Positions 1 to 7,225 of a stretch of DNA of 16,237 bases are shown here, one piece after another (the first letter of the stretch is position 1; each line of letters opens with the position of its first letter). This DNA is from Bordetella parapertussis (lineage in GTDB: Bacteria; Pseudomonadota; Gammaproteobacteria; Burkholderiales; Burkholderiaceae_B). A program made the translations under genes and the position numbers. Below the pieces are notes generated by a model. The model was not told the DNA's origin, did not search any database, and saw nothing but the letters and a program-made list of their open reading frames with translations. The stretch lies in contig CAMBZR010000066.1 of NCBI GenBank assembly GCA_945872285.1, forward strand, positions 1 to 16,237. The letters are read 5' to 3'.

Positions 1-549
1 CTGGTTACTGTATCGCAGGGTCAAGTCACACTCGGTGCGCAAGACATTACACGAATGAGCCCACACTTGGTTGCGCGCGCTGGCGTTGGTTATGTACCCG
101 AGGGGCGGATGTTGTTTCCGGATTTAACAGTACTTGAGAATATTCAGGTTGCCCAACGCGTGGTGGCCAAGCGCTGGACAACTGACGCACTTTTTGCTTT
201 GTTTCCACGCTTAAAAGAACGAATCCATCACAAGGGGAGTCAGTTGTCTGGCGGCGAACAGCAAATGGTTGCAATTGCGCGTGCCTTGGCCAGTGATCCA
301 GAGCTTTTGTTATTGGATGAGCCGTCGCAAGGTTTAGCCCCAAAGGTTGTTCGCGAACTAGTGGATGTGTTTATTCAATTGAAGAACGAGGGTGTATCTT
401 TATTGTTAATTGAACAAAATTTAAATTTGGCTGAACGTATTGCTGATCAGATGTTTGTCATGGCAAAGGGGCAGGTCGTGTACGACGCGCCGATTGCCAA
501 ATTTAAGACCGAGATTGAAAGCGTGAAGTCTCAATATTTGACTCTCTAA
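1..549 (+). CDS. livF: LivF-type ABC transporter ATPase, 3' part only
   Basis: This is the C-terminal 182 residues of an ATPase that energises a branched-chain-amino-acid-type (HAAT) ABC importer at the cytoplasmic face. The frame is open from base 1, so the start and the Walker A motif lie outside the window. Visible are the LivF-typical VGYVPEGRMLFPDLTVLEN stretch, the ABC signature LSGGEQQ (fragment residues 82-88), Walker B LLLLDEP (102-108) followed by SQGLAP, and the LLIEQN switch region, where LivF proteins carry Gln in place of the usual His. It is clearly paralogous to the complete livF at 13926, sharing RLKER before the signature, but is not a duplicate. The amidohydrolase gene starts 13 bp after its stop, so the two are probably co-transcribed. 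HAAT transporters in this type of organism also carry organic and aromatic acids, so the substrate is not implied by the name. Confidence 0.93.
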   Translation: MVTVSQGQVTLGAQDITRMSPHLVARAGVGYVPEGRMLFPDLTVLENIQVAQRVVAKRWTTDALFALFPRLKERIHHKGSQLSGGEQQMVAIARALASDPELLLLDEPSQGLAPKVVRELVDVFIQLKNEGVSLLLIEQNLNLAERIADQMFVMAKGQVVYDAPIAKFKTEIESVKSQYLTL

Positions 550-562
550 GGCGGGTAAGACC

Positions 563-1534
563 ATGCACTCTGACTTAAAAATTATCAATACCTTTGCGAA
601 TGCTCAACACTATAGCGATTTAGAACGCGAACAGACGCAATTAAAAATTATCGATGCACATTTTCACTTATGGGATCTTGCGGGCTCCATTAAGTACGAC
701 TGGTTGGTGCACCCTGAACACAATTGGCTTGGTAACTATTCGGCTTTTATGCGCTCATACCTCGCGCCCGAATATATTCGCGGCACCGCAATGCATAATC
801 TGATTGGTTCGGTTGCGATTGAAGCCGAATGTGATCGTAGTCAACAAGTGGCCGAAACTGAATTCTTTACCATGGTCAATGCCACCTACGGGTTGCCAAA
901 CGTGATCGTGGCGCACGCTTGGGTGGACACTCCAAATGCAGAAGAGATCCTGGCGCAACAAGCCGCGTTTAAATTAGTACGCGGCATTCGTACTAAACCA
1001 ATCATTGCAGCCAAACCAGATGAAAGTGTGCGCGGTCAGCCCCGAAGCATGCAAGATCAAAAGTGGCTCAAAGGACTAGAGCTGTTACAAAAATATAAGC
1101 TCTCGCTAGATTTGAGATTGCCGTGGTGGCATCTTGAAGAGGGTGCTGAGGTGGCCGCACAACTGCCTGAGCTGTCGATGGTGCTCAATCATACGGGTTA
1201 TCCCTGGCAACGCGACGATGCGTCAATGGCAGGTTGGCGACGTGGCATGCGGGCGCTCGCAAAACAGCCCAACGTCACGTGCAAAATTTCTGGACTTTGC
1301 GTCGCAGACCGTCCGTGGACGTTAGAAGAAAATGGTCCGATCATCAAAGAGGTGATTGAGCTTTTTGGCGTAGATCGCTGTATGTTTGCCTCGAATTTTC
1401 CGGTCGATAGTTTGAAGGGAAGTTGGGATTATGTTTTTACTCAATTCAAGCGTGCCGTCGCGCACTTGTCTTTAACGGATCAACAAAAACTCTTTGCAGA
1501 TAACGCGATACGCGTGTACCGGATTCCTGGCTGA
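563..1534 (+). CDS. COG3618-type TIM-barrel amidohydrolase / lactonase
   Basis: This predicted 323-residue metal-dependent hydrolase belongs to the amidohydrolase-2 group that includes sugar-acid and muconolactone-type lactonases and LigI-like enzymes. Visible motifs are the metal-binding HxH in IDAHFHLWD (H33, H35), NHTG with H210 on a later strand, and FASNFPVD (residues 276-282) at the last-strand position where many relatives have SDWP. That Asn-for-Asp change appears in part of the family as far as I recall, so it is not evidence of inactivity. The ATG at 563 lies 13 bp behind the LivF stop with a GGGTAAG stretch before it. The roughly 28 residues before the first strand are longer than in many relatives, but I see no better start downstream. 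It is probably in an operon with the upstream transporter and the downstream dehydrogenase, which suggests opening of an imported or intermediate lactone or cyclic ester. That role is inference. Confidence 0.85.
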   Translation: MHSDLKIINTFANAQHYSDLEREQTQLKIIDAHFHLWDLAGSIKYDWLVHPEHNWLGNYSAFMRSYLAPEYIRGTAMHNLIGSVAIEAECDRSQQVAETEFFTMVNATYGLPNVIVAHAWVDTPNAEEILAQQAAFKLVRGIRTKPIIAAKPDESVRGQPRSMQDQKWLKGLELLQKYKLSLDLRLPWWHLEEGAEVAAQLPELSMVLNHTGYPWQRDDASMAGWRRGMRALAKQPNVTCKISGLCVADRPWTLEENGPIIKEVIELFGVDRCMFASNFPVDSLKGSWDYVFTQFKRAVAHLSLTDQQKLFADNAIRVYRIPG

Positions 1535-1590
1535 GCTGATTCGCAAGCCATTGAGCGTTGAATTTTTAAAGCTGATTTTCTGTATAACCA

Positions 1591-2673
1591 ATGAAAAAAA
1601 AATATCAAATCGCGGTGCTCCCTGGTGACGGCATCGGTCGTGAAGTGATGAGTGCGGCTTTAGCGGTGCTACAAGCCGTTGAAAAGCAACTTGGTGTGCA
1701 GTTCGATACCCGTCCTTATCCAGCCGGAGCCCAGCACTATTTGGATTCAGGTGAGTCTTTGCCTGAGTCAACACTCGCTGCCTGCCGCGCAGCGGATGCG
1801 ATTTTGTTTGGCGCCATGGGGTTGCCACACGTCAGGGGTGCAGATGGCACAGAGATTATTCCGCAGTTGGATATTCGGTTCGCGTTAGATTTGTATGCGG
1901 GTGTTCGCCCGATTCGAACCTTTCCTGGCTTGCCGGTTCCGTTGGCGAATCCGCTGGCGAGCAAAATCGATTTAGTGTTGATTCGAGAGAACACTGAAGG
2001 TCTTTTCTATGCGCGCGGTCGGGGCGTGGCTGAAGGTGACGAAGCGGTCTACGACACCATGAAAATCACACGGACAGGCACAACGCGCGTGTGTGATTTT
2101 GCATTTAAGTTAGCCGAGTCACGAAAAAAAACCGGTCGACCTGGCCACGTCACAAGCGTCGATAAGGCTAACGTATTTCAGTCAATGGCCTTTTGGCGGA
2201 CGATCTTTGAAACCTGTGCAAAGCGCTATCCTGCAATTGCAACAGACAGTGCCTATGTGGACGCCATGGCCTTGAATTTGGTGCTTAAGCCCTGGGCCTA
2301 CGATGTCTTAGTGACCGAAAATATGTTTGGCGATATTTTGTCTGATTTGATTGCTGGTTTGGTGGGTGGAATGGGCATGGCGCCCTCAGGCGATATTGGT
2401 GATCATCACGGTTTGTTTCAACCGGCTCACGGTACTGCGCCTGATATTGCCGGTAAGGGTATCGCAAACCCCACAGCGATGATTTTGTCGGTAGCGATGA
2501 TGCTTGAGTGGCTCAGTGAGCGTCATGGGGATCCGCGTTTGCAAGACGGAGCACTCGCGATTCAGCGTGCGGTTGAAATTTCGTTTGCGACAAACAGCGT
2601 CAGACCGGCTGAATTTGGTGGCAAAAGCAATACGGCAGATATTACAAAGGCCGTGATGAGTCACCTAAGCTAG
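1591..2673 (+). CDS. NAD-type isopropylmalate/tartrate/isocitrate dehydrogenase family enzyme
   Basis: This 360-residue protein has the length of the beta-hydroxyacid oxidative decarboxylase family (isopropylmalate, tartrate/D-malate, homoisocitrate dehydrogenases). Seen: N-terminal AVLPGDGIGREV; substrate arginines at R96, R106 and R132 (LYAGVRPIR and RENTEGLFY); catalytic Tyr140; K192 and N194 in SVDKANV; metal aspartates D224, D248 and D252; and the nucleotide loop HGTAPDIAGKGIANP. D285 of that loop matches the aspartate that selects NAD over NADP in isopropylmalate dehydrogenases. RENTEGLFYARG differs from the RELTGG of true LeuB, so leucine synthesis is unlikely. A catabolic role on a tartrate- or malate-like acid fits the neighbours. 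The ATG at 1591 is 56 bp after the amidohydrolase stop with a weak ribosome site. The exact substrate cannot be assigned. Confidence 0.88.
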   Translation: MKKKYQIAVLPGDGIGREVMSAALAVLQAVEKQLGVQFDTRPYPAGAQHYLDSGESLPESTLAACRAADAILFGAMGLPHVRGADGTEIIPQLDIRFALDLYAGVRPIRTFPGLPVPLANPLASKIDLVLIRENTEGLFYARGRGVAEGDEAVYDTMKITRTGTTRVCDFAFKLAESRKKTGRPGHVTSVDKANVFQSMAFWRTIFETCAKRYPAIATDSAYVDAMALNLVLKPWAYDVLVTENMFGDILSDLIAGLVGGMGMAPSGDIGDHHGLFQPAHGTAPDIAGKGIANPTAMILSVAMMLEWLSERHGDPRLQDGALAIQRAVEISFATNSVRPAEFGGKSNTADITKAVMSHLS

Positions 2674-2712
2674 GCAAACCCCTCTCTTATCGCCAGCCTC
2701 AAAGCGGTGGCC

Positions 2713-2747
2713 AACAATGCCCTGTTTGGGGCTGTGGCGTTGTTTTT
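2713..2747 (+). terminator. probable rho-independent terminator after the dehydrogenase gene
   Basis: AACAATGCC (2713-2721) can pair with GGCGTTGTT (2736-2744), using one G-U pair, and the run of T continues to 2747. It lies 40 bp after the dehydrogenase stop and before the next gene, as expected for the end of the livF-hydrolase-dehydrogenase unit. The stem is only moderately GC-rich and the loop is 14 nt, with a competing small GCCC/GGGC hairpin inside it, so efficiency is uncertain. Confidence 0.45.
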
Positions 2748-2806
2748 AAGGGTTTGCCCTTACTCCAGACAGATTTAGGGTTAACATAGTCATCAACGTG
2801 TAATGA

Positions 2807-2831
2807 TAAACCATTCAAGATCAATGGTTTA
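2807..2831. promoter_or_regulatory. perfect 9-bp inverted repeat upstream of the permease gene
   Basis: TAAACCATT (2807-2815) and AATGGTTTA (2823-2831) are exact reverse complements separated by 7 bp. The right arm ends 12 bp before the TTG start used for the EamA permease. It could be a repressor operator or, if transcribed, a hairpin in the 5' leader that affects initiation. No run of T follows, so it is not a terminator. Confidence 0.55.
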
Positions 2832-2843
2832 GCAACACATTTC

Positions 2844-3716
2844 TTGCATAAGCCGCTTTTGACCACCCAACAACGCCCGCTGTACGGCATTTTGCTGATT
2901 TTGACCTCGTGTGTTTTATTTTCGAGTCAAGATGGCATCTCGAAGTACTTGACGCTGTTTTATTCACCGATATTGGTTGTGTGGATGCGGTTTGTCATCC
3001 AAGTTGCTCTGACGGCAGCGGTGTTTGTGCCACGCATGGGCGTCTCGATTTTGCACACCAAGCAGCCCAAGCTTCAGCTTGCCCGCGGTGTGTGCATGTT
3101 GACGGCAAGCGTGAGCTTTGTGATTGGGCTGCTCTATGTGCCGATCGGCGAGGCGACAGCAGTCGTGTTTTTGTCGCCCATCTTACTCACCGGCTTTGCA
3201 GGGTATTTTTTAAAAGAAAAGATCAAGCTTGGGCAGTGGATCGCGGTCGGCAGCGGCCTGCTCGGCGTGTTGGTGATCGTGCGACCCGGCAGCGCCTTAT
3301 TTACGCCTGCGATGCTGTTGCCCTTAATCGGCGCGTTCAGCATGTCGATCTTTCAATTATTGACCCGGCGCCTGTTAGTGACTGATCATCTCGTCTCCAC
3401 TAATTTTTTGACCGGCTTGTTTTGTACGTGCGTGATGAGTTGTCTGGTGTGGTATTTCTGGCAAACGCCAACGCTCGCTGACTTTATGTTGATGTTGATC
3501 GGTGGGGCGATTGCCACGATTGGCCATTTGCTATTGACCTATTCTTATCGCCATGGCTCAGTCGTGATGCTTGCGCCGTTTAGCTACTCGCAGATTGTGT
3601 TTTCTTCATTCGTGGCTTTTTTATTTTTTGGCCATGTGCCCGACGACCTCACCATGGTCGGGATGTTGATTATTATCCTGAGTGGGGCAGGGTTGGTGTG
3701 GTGGCAAAGGCGCTAA
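2844..3716 (+). CDS. DMT-superfamily (EamA) permease
   Basis: This 290-residue integral membrane protein is built of two EamA repeats (about residues 12-143 and 155-288), each with about five hydrophobic helices, the normal size for a drug/metabolite transporter. The N-terminal helix with SSQDGISKYL and the first-repeat end FLKEKIKLGQWIAVGSGLLGV are typical of the family, as is the C-terminal FLFFGHVPDDLTMVGMLII. Members move small metabolites, often outward; the substrate is unknown. The start is TTG at 2844. The frame is open back to 2790 without an ATG, GTG or TTG, and the first helix begins soon after, so this start is the best available although no clear Shine-Dalgarno sequence precedes it. 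An inverted repeat lies immediately upstream. The gene is convergent with the enolase-like gene, 57 bp apart. Confidence 0.87.
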   Translation: MHKPLLTTQQRPLYGILLILTSCVLFSSQDGISKYLTLFYSPILVVWMRFVIQVALTAAVFVPRMGVSILHTKQPKLQLARGVCMLTASVSFVIGLLYVPIGEATAVVFLSPILLTGFAGYFLKEKIKLGQWIAVGSGLLGVLVIVRPGSALFTPAMLLPLIGAFSMSIFQLLTRRLLVTDHLVSTNFLTGLFCTCVMSCLVWYFWQTPTLADFMLMLIGGAIATIGHLLLTYSYRHGSVVMLAPFSYSQIVFSSFVAFLFFGHVPDDLTMVGMLIIILSGAGLVWWQRR

Positions 3717-3756
3717 GCCTCTGCGCTGAGTTGCGGCTTGACCGCTCTTCCAGAGT

Positions 3757-3780
3757 CAGTCTCAGTCTCAGTCTCAGTCT
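3757..3780. repeat. four tandem CAGTCT hexamers at the enolase-like stop codon
   Basis: Four perfect copies of CAGTCT run from 3757 to 3780. They cover the last codon or two and the stop of the leftward enolase-like gene. Read on that strand, the period of six makes GAC TGA repeat in frame, so the stop codon itself is tandemly repeated. This is a simple repeat, too short for any CRISPR interpretation. Confidence 0.85.
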
Positions 3781-5048
3781 CGCTTGAGCGCTTGCCAACA
3801 ATAGCCACTGGGATGAGGTTCGCTCGTTTCAATTCGCAGCCCTTCATTCCATTTTGCCATGCGCTCTGATCTTGCAAAAGATCCTACTTTTAATTGACCA
3901 GCGTTCCAGCCAGTTGCCAGATGCACGATGGCAACATCTTCGGTTTCGCCTGAACGCGCAGACACGATGGTGGCATAGCCTGCTTGTTGAGCGGCTTTGA
4001 GGGCAGCATAGGTTTCTGTGATCGTGCCCGCTTGATTGGGTTTAATCAAGACTGCATTACAGGCTTTTTGTTGAGCAGCCTTTTGCACGAGGTTGGCATT
4101 GGTGACTAAGTAATCGTCACCCACAACCTGTACTCGACCTGCAACAGCTTTGGTAAAGGCGATCATGCCTTTGCTGTCGTCTTCAGCAACGGGGTCCTCT
4201 ATCGAGACGATTGGATATTTATCTAGCCATTTCAATAGTTTTTCAATCAGACCATCTGAGTCAAGCTCTTTTTTCTCAAGACCCAGCGTGTAGCGTCCAC
4301 CTTGGCCAAATTCTGAAGCAGCAATGTCAAGTGCAATGCTCACGTCTTGGCCTGGTGCAAAGCCTGCGGCCTCAATTGACATCACCAAAACATCAAGTGC
4401 TTCTTCGTTATGCGCGAAGGCAGGCCACCAGCCGCCTTCATCGGCGATGCCCTGAGATGAACCGCGTTGCTTCATCAACAGACCAGCGTGTCGGTATACC
4501 TCGGCGGTCATCTCCATGGCTTGTGCAAAGCTGCGAGCACCGGTCGCGATTACCATAAAATCTTGAATATCGACGCGACGATCCGCGTGCGCGCCGCCAC
4601 CAAAAATCTGAATCTGTGGCAAGGGCAGTTGAACGACGGCATCTTTAGAGAGATAACGCCAAAGTGGTAACTGAGCATCGGCGGCAGCGGCATGAAGCAC
4701 CGCTAACGAGGTTGCGATCAAAGCGTTGCCGCCTAAGCGAGACTTGTCGGCAGTACCATCCAGGGCAATCAGTAAGCCATCAATTTTTTCTTGTTCAGTG
4801 ACATCAAGACCCAGCAATAGTGGGGCGATTTCAGTTTGAATTCCCGCCACAGCCTGCATGACATCCAGCCCGCCAAAGCGTGTGCCCCCATCGCGTCGTT
4901 CAAGCGCTTCACGGCTGCCACGCGAGGCGCCTGCTGGAGCCATGCCGCGCCCCAGTGCAACAGAGTCTGTGACGATATCGACTTCAACAGTTGGACGCCC
5001 ACGCGAATCCCAAATGCGTCGTGCGTGAACCTGTTTAATCCGACTCAT
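3774..5048 (-). CDS. enolase-superfamily paralogue with altered active site
   Basis: This 424-residue protein covers the full length of enolase (phosphopyruvate hydratase): N-terminal SRGRPTVEVDI, loop GASRGSREA, GGGAHADRRVDIQDFM, ADEGG, barrel metal ligands D241, E284 and D311, K336 in LIKPNQAGT and K387 in GQLKVGS. Compared with yeast enolase numbering, H159, E211, K345, R374, S375 and K396 are matched. Glu168 aligns with Asp163 (IQDFM), and His373 aligns with Ala364 (SARSGETED, usually SHRSGETED). A second catalytic role or a different substrate is therefore more likely than housekeeping glycolysis; this is inference. The start chosen is ATG at 5048 because the enolase fold begins there and AGGAG lies 8 bp upstream; a longer open frame exists to 5147. 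The ATG overlaps the stop of the fusion gene (ATGA), indicating translational coupling. Confidence 0.88.
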   Translation of the reverse strand: MSRIKQVHARRIWDSRGRPTVEVDIVTDSVALGRGMAPAGASRGSREALERRDGGTRFGGLDVMQAVAGIQTEIAPLLLGLDVTEQEKIDGLLIALDGTADKSRLGGNALIATSLAVLHAAAADAQLPLWRYLSKDAVVQLPLPQIQIFGGGAHADRRVDIQDFMVIATGARSFAQAMEMTAEVYRHAGLLMKQRGSSQGIADEGGWWPAFAHNEEALDVLVMSIEAAGFAPGQDVSIALDIAASEFGQGGRYTLGLEKKELDSDGLIEKLLKWLDKYPIVSIEDPVAEDDSKGMIAFTKAVAGRVQVVGDDYLVTNANLVQKAAQQKACNAVLIKPNQAGTITETYAALKAAQQAGYATIVSARSGETEDVAIVHLATGWNAGQLKVGSFARSERMAKWNEGLRIETSEPHPSGYCWQALKRD

Positions 5049-7063
5049 TGTGCAAACTCCTGGGCCCAGCGCGTATAGATGGTTGAAAAAGAAATATCGT
5101 CCTGCTTTAAAAATTCGCTCGCGAGTTTGCGTACCCGTGCGCCGCACGTAGCGGTTAAGTATTCGGCGGGCGATTTGCCGTCAACGCGTGCGAGCATCAG
5201 GCCAGGCAGCAGAGAGGCGATTCTGTATTCAAGTGCTGCCACAGGCTCCCAGGTGATCTCTTGCAAATAAGCGTTCAAAAAGTTTTGAGTATTCTGCATA
5301 AGCCCAGCATGAGCTTGAGGCAAATGCGCTGCTTTTAAGAAAAAATGATTCAGGCAAAACGCGACATCAAATGCTGGGTCGCCGTACCAGGCACATTCGG
5401 CATCCAACAAAATCGGGCCCTCAGGCCCAAGCAAAATATTTTTGGGGCTGACGTCCCCGTGCACCAATACTTTAAGATTGTGTTGTGTGCGCACGATCAG
5501 CGCTTTTAATCGTGAGCCTAGCTCAGGATGTTGACGCGCGGCCTCTTCAAGATAAGGTTCAAGCCGAATCGCATAAAACGTTGCGTCGTTCGCGAACTGT
5601 TTGGCGAGGTCTTCTTTGAGCGCCGTTTGCGAATGGATTTGTCCAACGATATGGCCAAGCTGGGTTGCCACCTTCGCTGCGAGCCTGCCGGCCAGAAGCT
5701 CTGTCTTCCAGTTTAGGTATTCGTCGCCAAGGTATTGCATGACAAAACTTTTGCTTTCTTGATCGATGCCCAACACTTGTGGCACAGCTTTAGGTGCGAT
5801 TTTTGCAGCCGTTTGTAACCAAGCAATTTCGGCAAAAACACGATCAACGGGCGCCAACCACTGCTTAGCCACTTTGAGTTGCGGCAGCGCTTGCTTAAGG
5901 CAGTACTGCGCTTGCTGTGTAGTGATCTGAAAAATATTTGATGACACACCACCGGCTAGCGCTTTAATCGTCACGGTTTCGTCGTCTTGAGCAAGGTTTA
6001 AGTTGCTTAGGATTTTTTTAATCGCCGCATGATCATTTGCCAGGTCTTTAAAAACATCGACTGCCTTTGTGTGAGCAGTGGTCGGCTTTTTTTCAGTAAC
6101 GGCCAATTGTTTGTCACGCAGGTTTTGGGCGACCTCTTTGCCTTTATCAAACTCTTGTTTGAGCCTGGTGAGTTCTTTAGGGCTAACACGTTCAATATTT
6201 GCATAGTCGAGCTTCCACTCGTGCGACTGACTCCACCGTTGGGGGGACTGTACGGTTGTACGGGCGACCACAGCGGTTTCTAAAACCTTGAAGGCCAATT
6301 CTAAAGTTTGCCGCTGCGATGCCGGATTATGGGGTTTTCCGGCTGAGTTACCGAGCGGAAAGTCGCTGAACATAAATCTGGGTACGCCGCAGTGTTCAAC
6401 AATATCCTTTGCACAGCCCATTAATACCGTGGGGATACCATGAGCTTCAAGGTAACGGGCAATCAGGCTAAGGGTTTGATGGCAGACCGGGCAGTTTGGG
6501 GTCAAGACCACTGCCTCGACGCCATCCGCGCGACAACGCTTTAAGACCTCAGGCGCATCAACTTCGATCGTATGACGTTGGCTTCGGTTGGTGGGGGCAC
6601 CATAAAAGAACGGTGCAATGCTGCCAATGATTTTGTCGCGCGCAAGTTCACGCAGCATGGGCAAAGCAAACCAAGTGTTTGAGTCTTGCATACTGGTGTG
6701 TTTGCGATCGACCGCCACATGCGACACGCGCAAGTCGTGGTCAATATTTGTAGCGCCTGAGTAAACGGTAAAAAACTTCGCACCCGAGTTGTAAGTTGAC
6801 CCTGGGCCTTGATTGCCTTTGTCAGGGTGATAAGGCGCTGCGGTTGTAATAATCGTGACGCAAGTGTCTTTAAGAGGCTTGCGCAAGGGCGTAAAAGGCG
6901 CGTCGGCAAAGTGCGCCCAACGATACGGGTTGCCGTAGCCCAACCCTAAATACCAATCGCGGGTGCGCTGCATATAGCGAATAGGCTGGTCATCATCGCT
7001 GACAAAGCCAAGCAGTTGATCCACGTCAGCTTGAGATAGTTTGGTCGCTTCAGTCATAAACAT
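5045..7063 (-). CDS. fusion: GrdB-like reductase domain + methylthioribose-kinase-like kinase
   Basis: This predicted 672-residue two-domain cytoplasmic protein was read from the ATG at 7063. Residues about 30-280 resemble the B-subunit family of glycine/sarcosine/betaine (and proline) reductases: GATNIDHDLRVSHVAVDR, then VVLTPNCPVCHQT (C191 and C194), where the family places selenocysteine and cysteine, then GIPTVL and FPLGN. A charged, probably helical linker follows (about 290-350). Residues about 365-670 form an APH/choline-kinase fold: glycine-rich GGVSSN, lysine K390 in LKQALP, catalytic HGDVSPKN (D537, N542) and metal Asp D554 in LLDAE. KQALP and the following DR-x-E pattern recall 5-methylthioribose kinase. 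It is coupled to the enolase-like gene downstream. Alternative starts are ATG 7057 and GTG 7126; none has a strong ribosome site. The reaction is unknown. Confidence 0.8.
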   Translation of the reverse strand: MFMTEATKLSQADVDQLLGFVSDDDQPIRYMQRTRDWYLGLGYGNPYRWAHFADAPFTPLRKPLKDTCVTIITTAAPYHPDKGNQGPGSTYNSGAKFFTVYSGATNIDHDLRVSHVAVDRKHTSMQDSNTWFALPMLRELARDKIIGSIAPFFYGAPTNRSQRHTIEVDAPEVLKRCRADGVEAVVLTPNCPVCHQTLSLIARYLEAHGIPTVLMGCAKDIVEHCGVPRFMFSDFPLGNSAGKPHNPASQRQTLELAFKVLETAVVARTTVQSPQRWSQSHEWKLDYANIERVSPKELTRLKQEFDKGKEVAQNLRDKQLAVTEKKPTTAHTKAVDVFKDLANDHAAIKKILSNLNLAQDDETVTIKALAGGVSSNIFQITTQQAQYCLKQALPQLKVAKQWLAPVDRVFAEIAWLQTAAKIAPKAVPQVLGIDQESKSFVMQYLGDEYLNWKTELLAGRLAAKVATQLGHIVGQIHSQTALKEDLAKQFANDATFYAIRLEPYLEEAARQHPELGSRLKALIVRTQHNLKVLVHGDVSPKNILLGPEGPILLDAECAWYGDPAFDVAFCLNHFFLKAAHLPQAHAGLMQNTQNFLNAYLQEITWEPVAALEYRIASLLPGLMLARVDGKSPAEYLTATCGARVRKLASEFLKQDDISFSTIYTRWAQEFAQ
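5057..5061 (-). promoter_or_regulatory. Shine-Dalgarno site fixing the enolase-like start
   Basis: On the minus strand AGGAG lies 8 bases before the ATG at 5048, inside the end of the upstream fusion gene. It supports the 424-residue form over the extended frame, and supports coupling of the two genes. Confidence 0.7.
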
Positions 7064-7143
7064 TGTCGTTTTTGTTGGTATTTCAGAGTCTAGCTGAAAA
7101 AATCCCAGAGTCTGATGATCAAACACGTTGAGAATGCCTTCAG

Positions 7144-7163
7144 AACCTAGCCAAGGGTAGGTT
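7144..7163. promoter_or_regulatory. inverted repeat in the divergent control region
   Basis: AACCTA (7144-7149) and TAGGTT (7158-7163) are exact reverse complements with an 8-bp spacer. They lie in the 162-bp gap between the leftward reductase-kinase gene and the rightward radical SAM gene. A TATACT hexamer at 7174-7179 could be a rightward -10 box; the repeat would then cover its -35 zone (7151-7156, CCAAGG, a poor match), the usual place for a regulator. Both readings are tentative. Confidence 0.4.
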
Positions 7164-7225
7164 TTTCAAAGACTATACTTCTGCTAGCGCCTTCGGGCTT
7201 TATTCTCAAATGTGGGCTCTTCGTT

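Noticed and set aside
2909..3385. Second-frame open reading frame inside the EamA permease gene
   Set aside because: Overlaps a clear membrane-protein frame and shows no family features.
3757..3780. CRISPR array
   Set aside because: Six-base units without spacers; a simple tandem repeat.
5049..5147. N-terminal extension of the enolase-like protein by 33 residues
   Set aside because: It overlaps the end of the fusion gene, lies before the conserved enolase start, and the internal ATG has AGGAG at the right distance.
6482..6493. Selenoprotein reading of the GrdB-like domain
   Set aside because: The motif positions are TGC/TGT-type cysteine codons; there is no in-frame TGA to recode.
7064..7126. 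GTG-started extension of the reductase-kinase fusion
   Set aside because: The added 21 residues show no domain character and run into the divergent control region. It remains possible because no start has a strong ribosome site.
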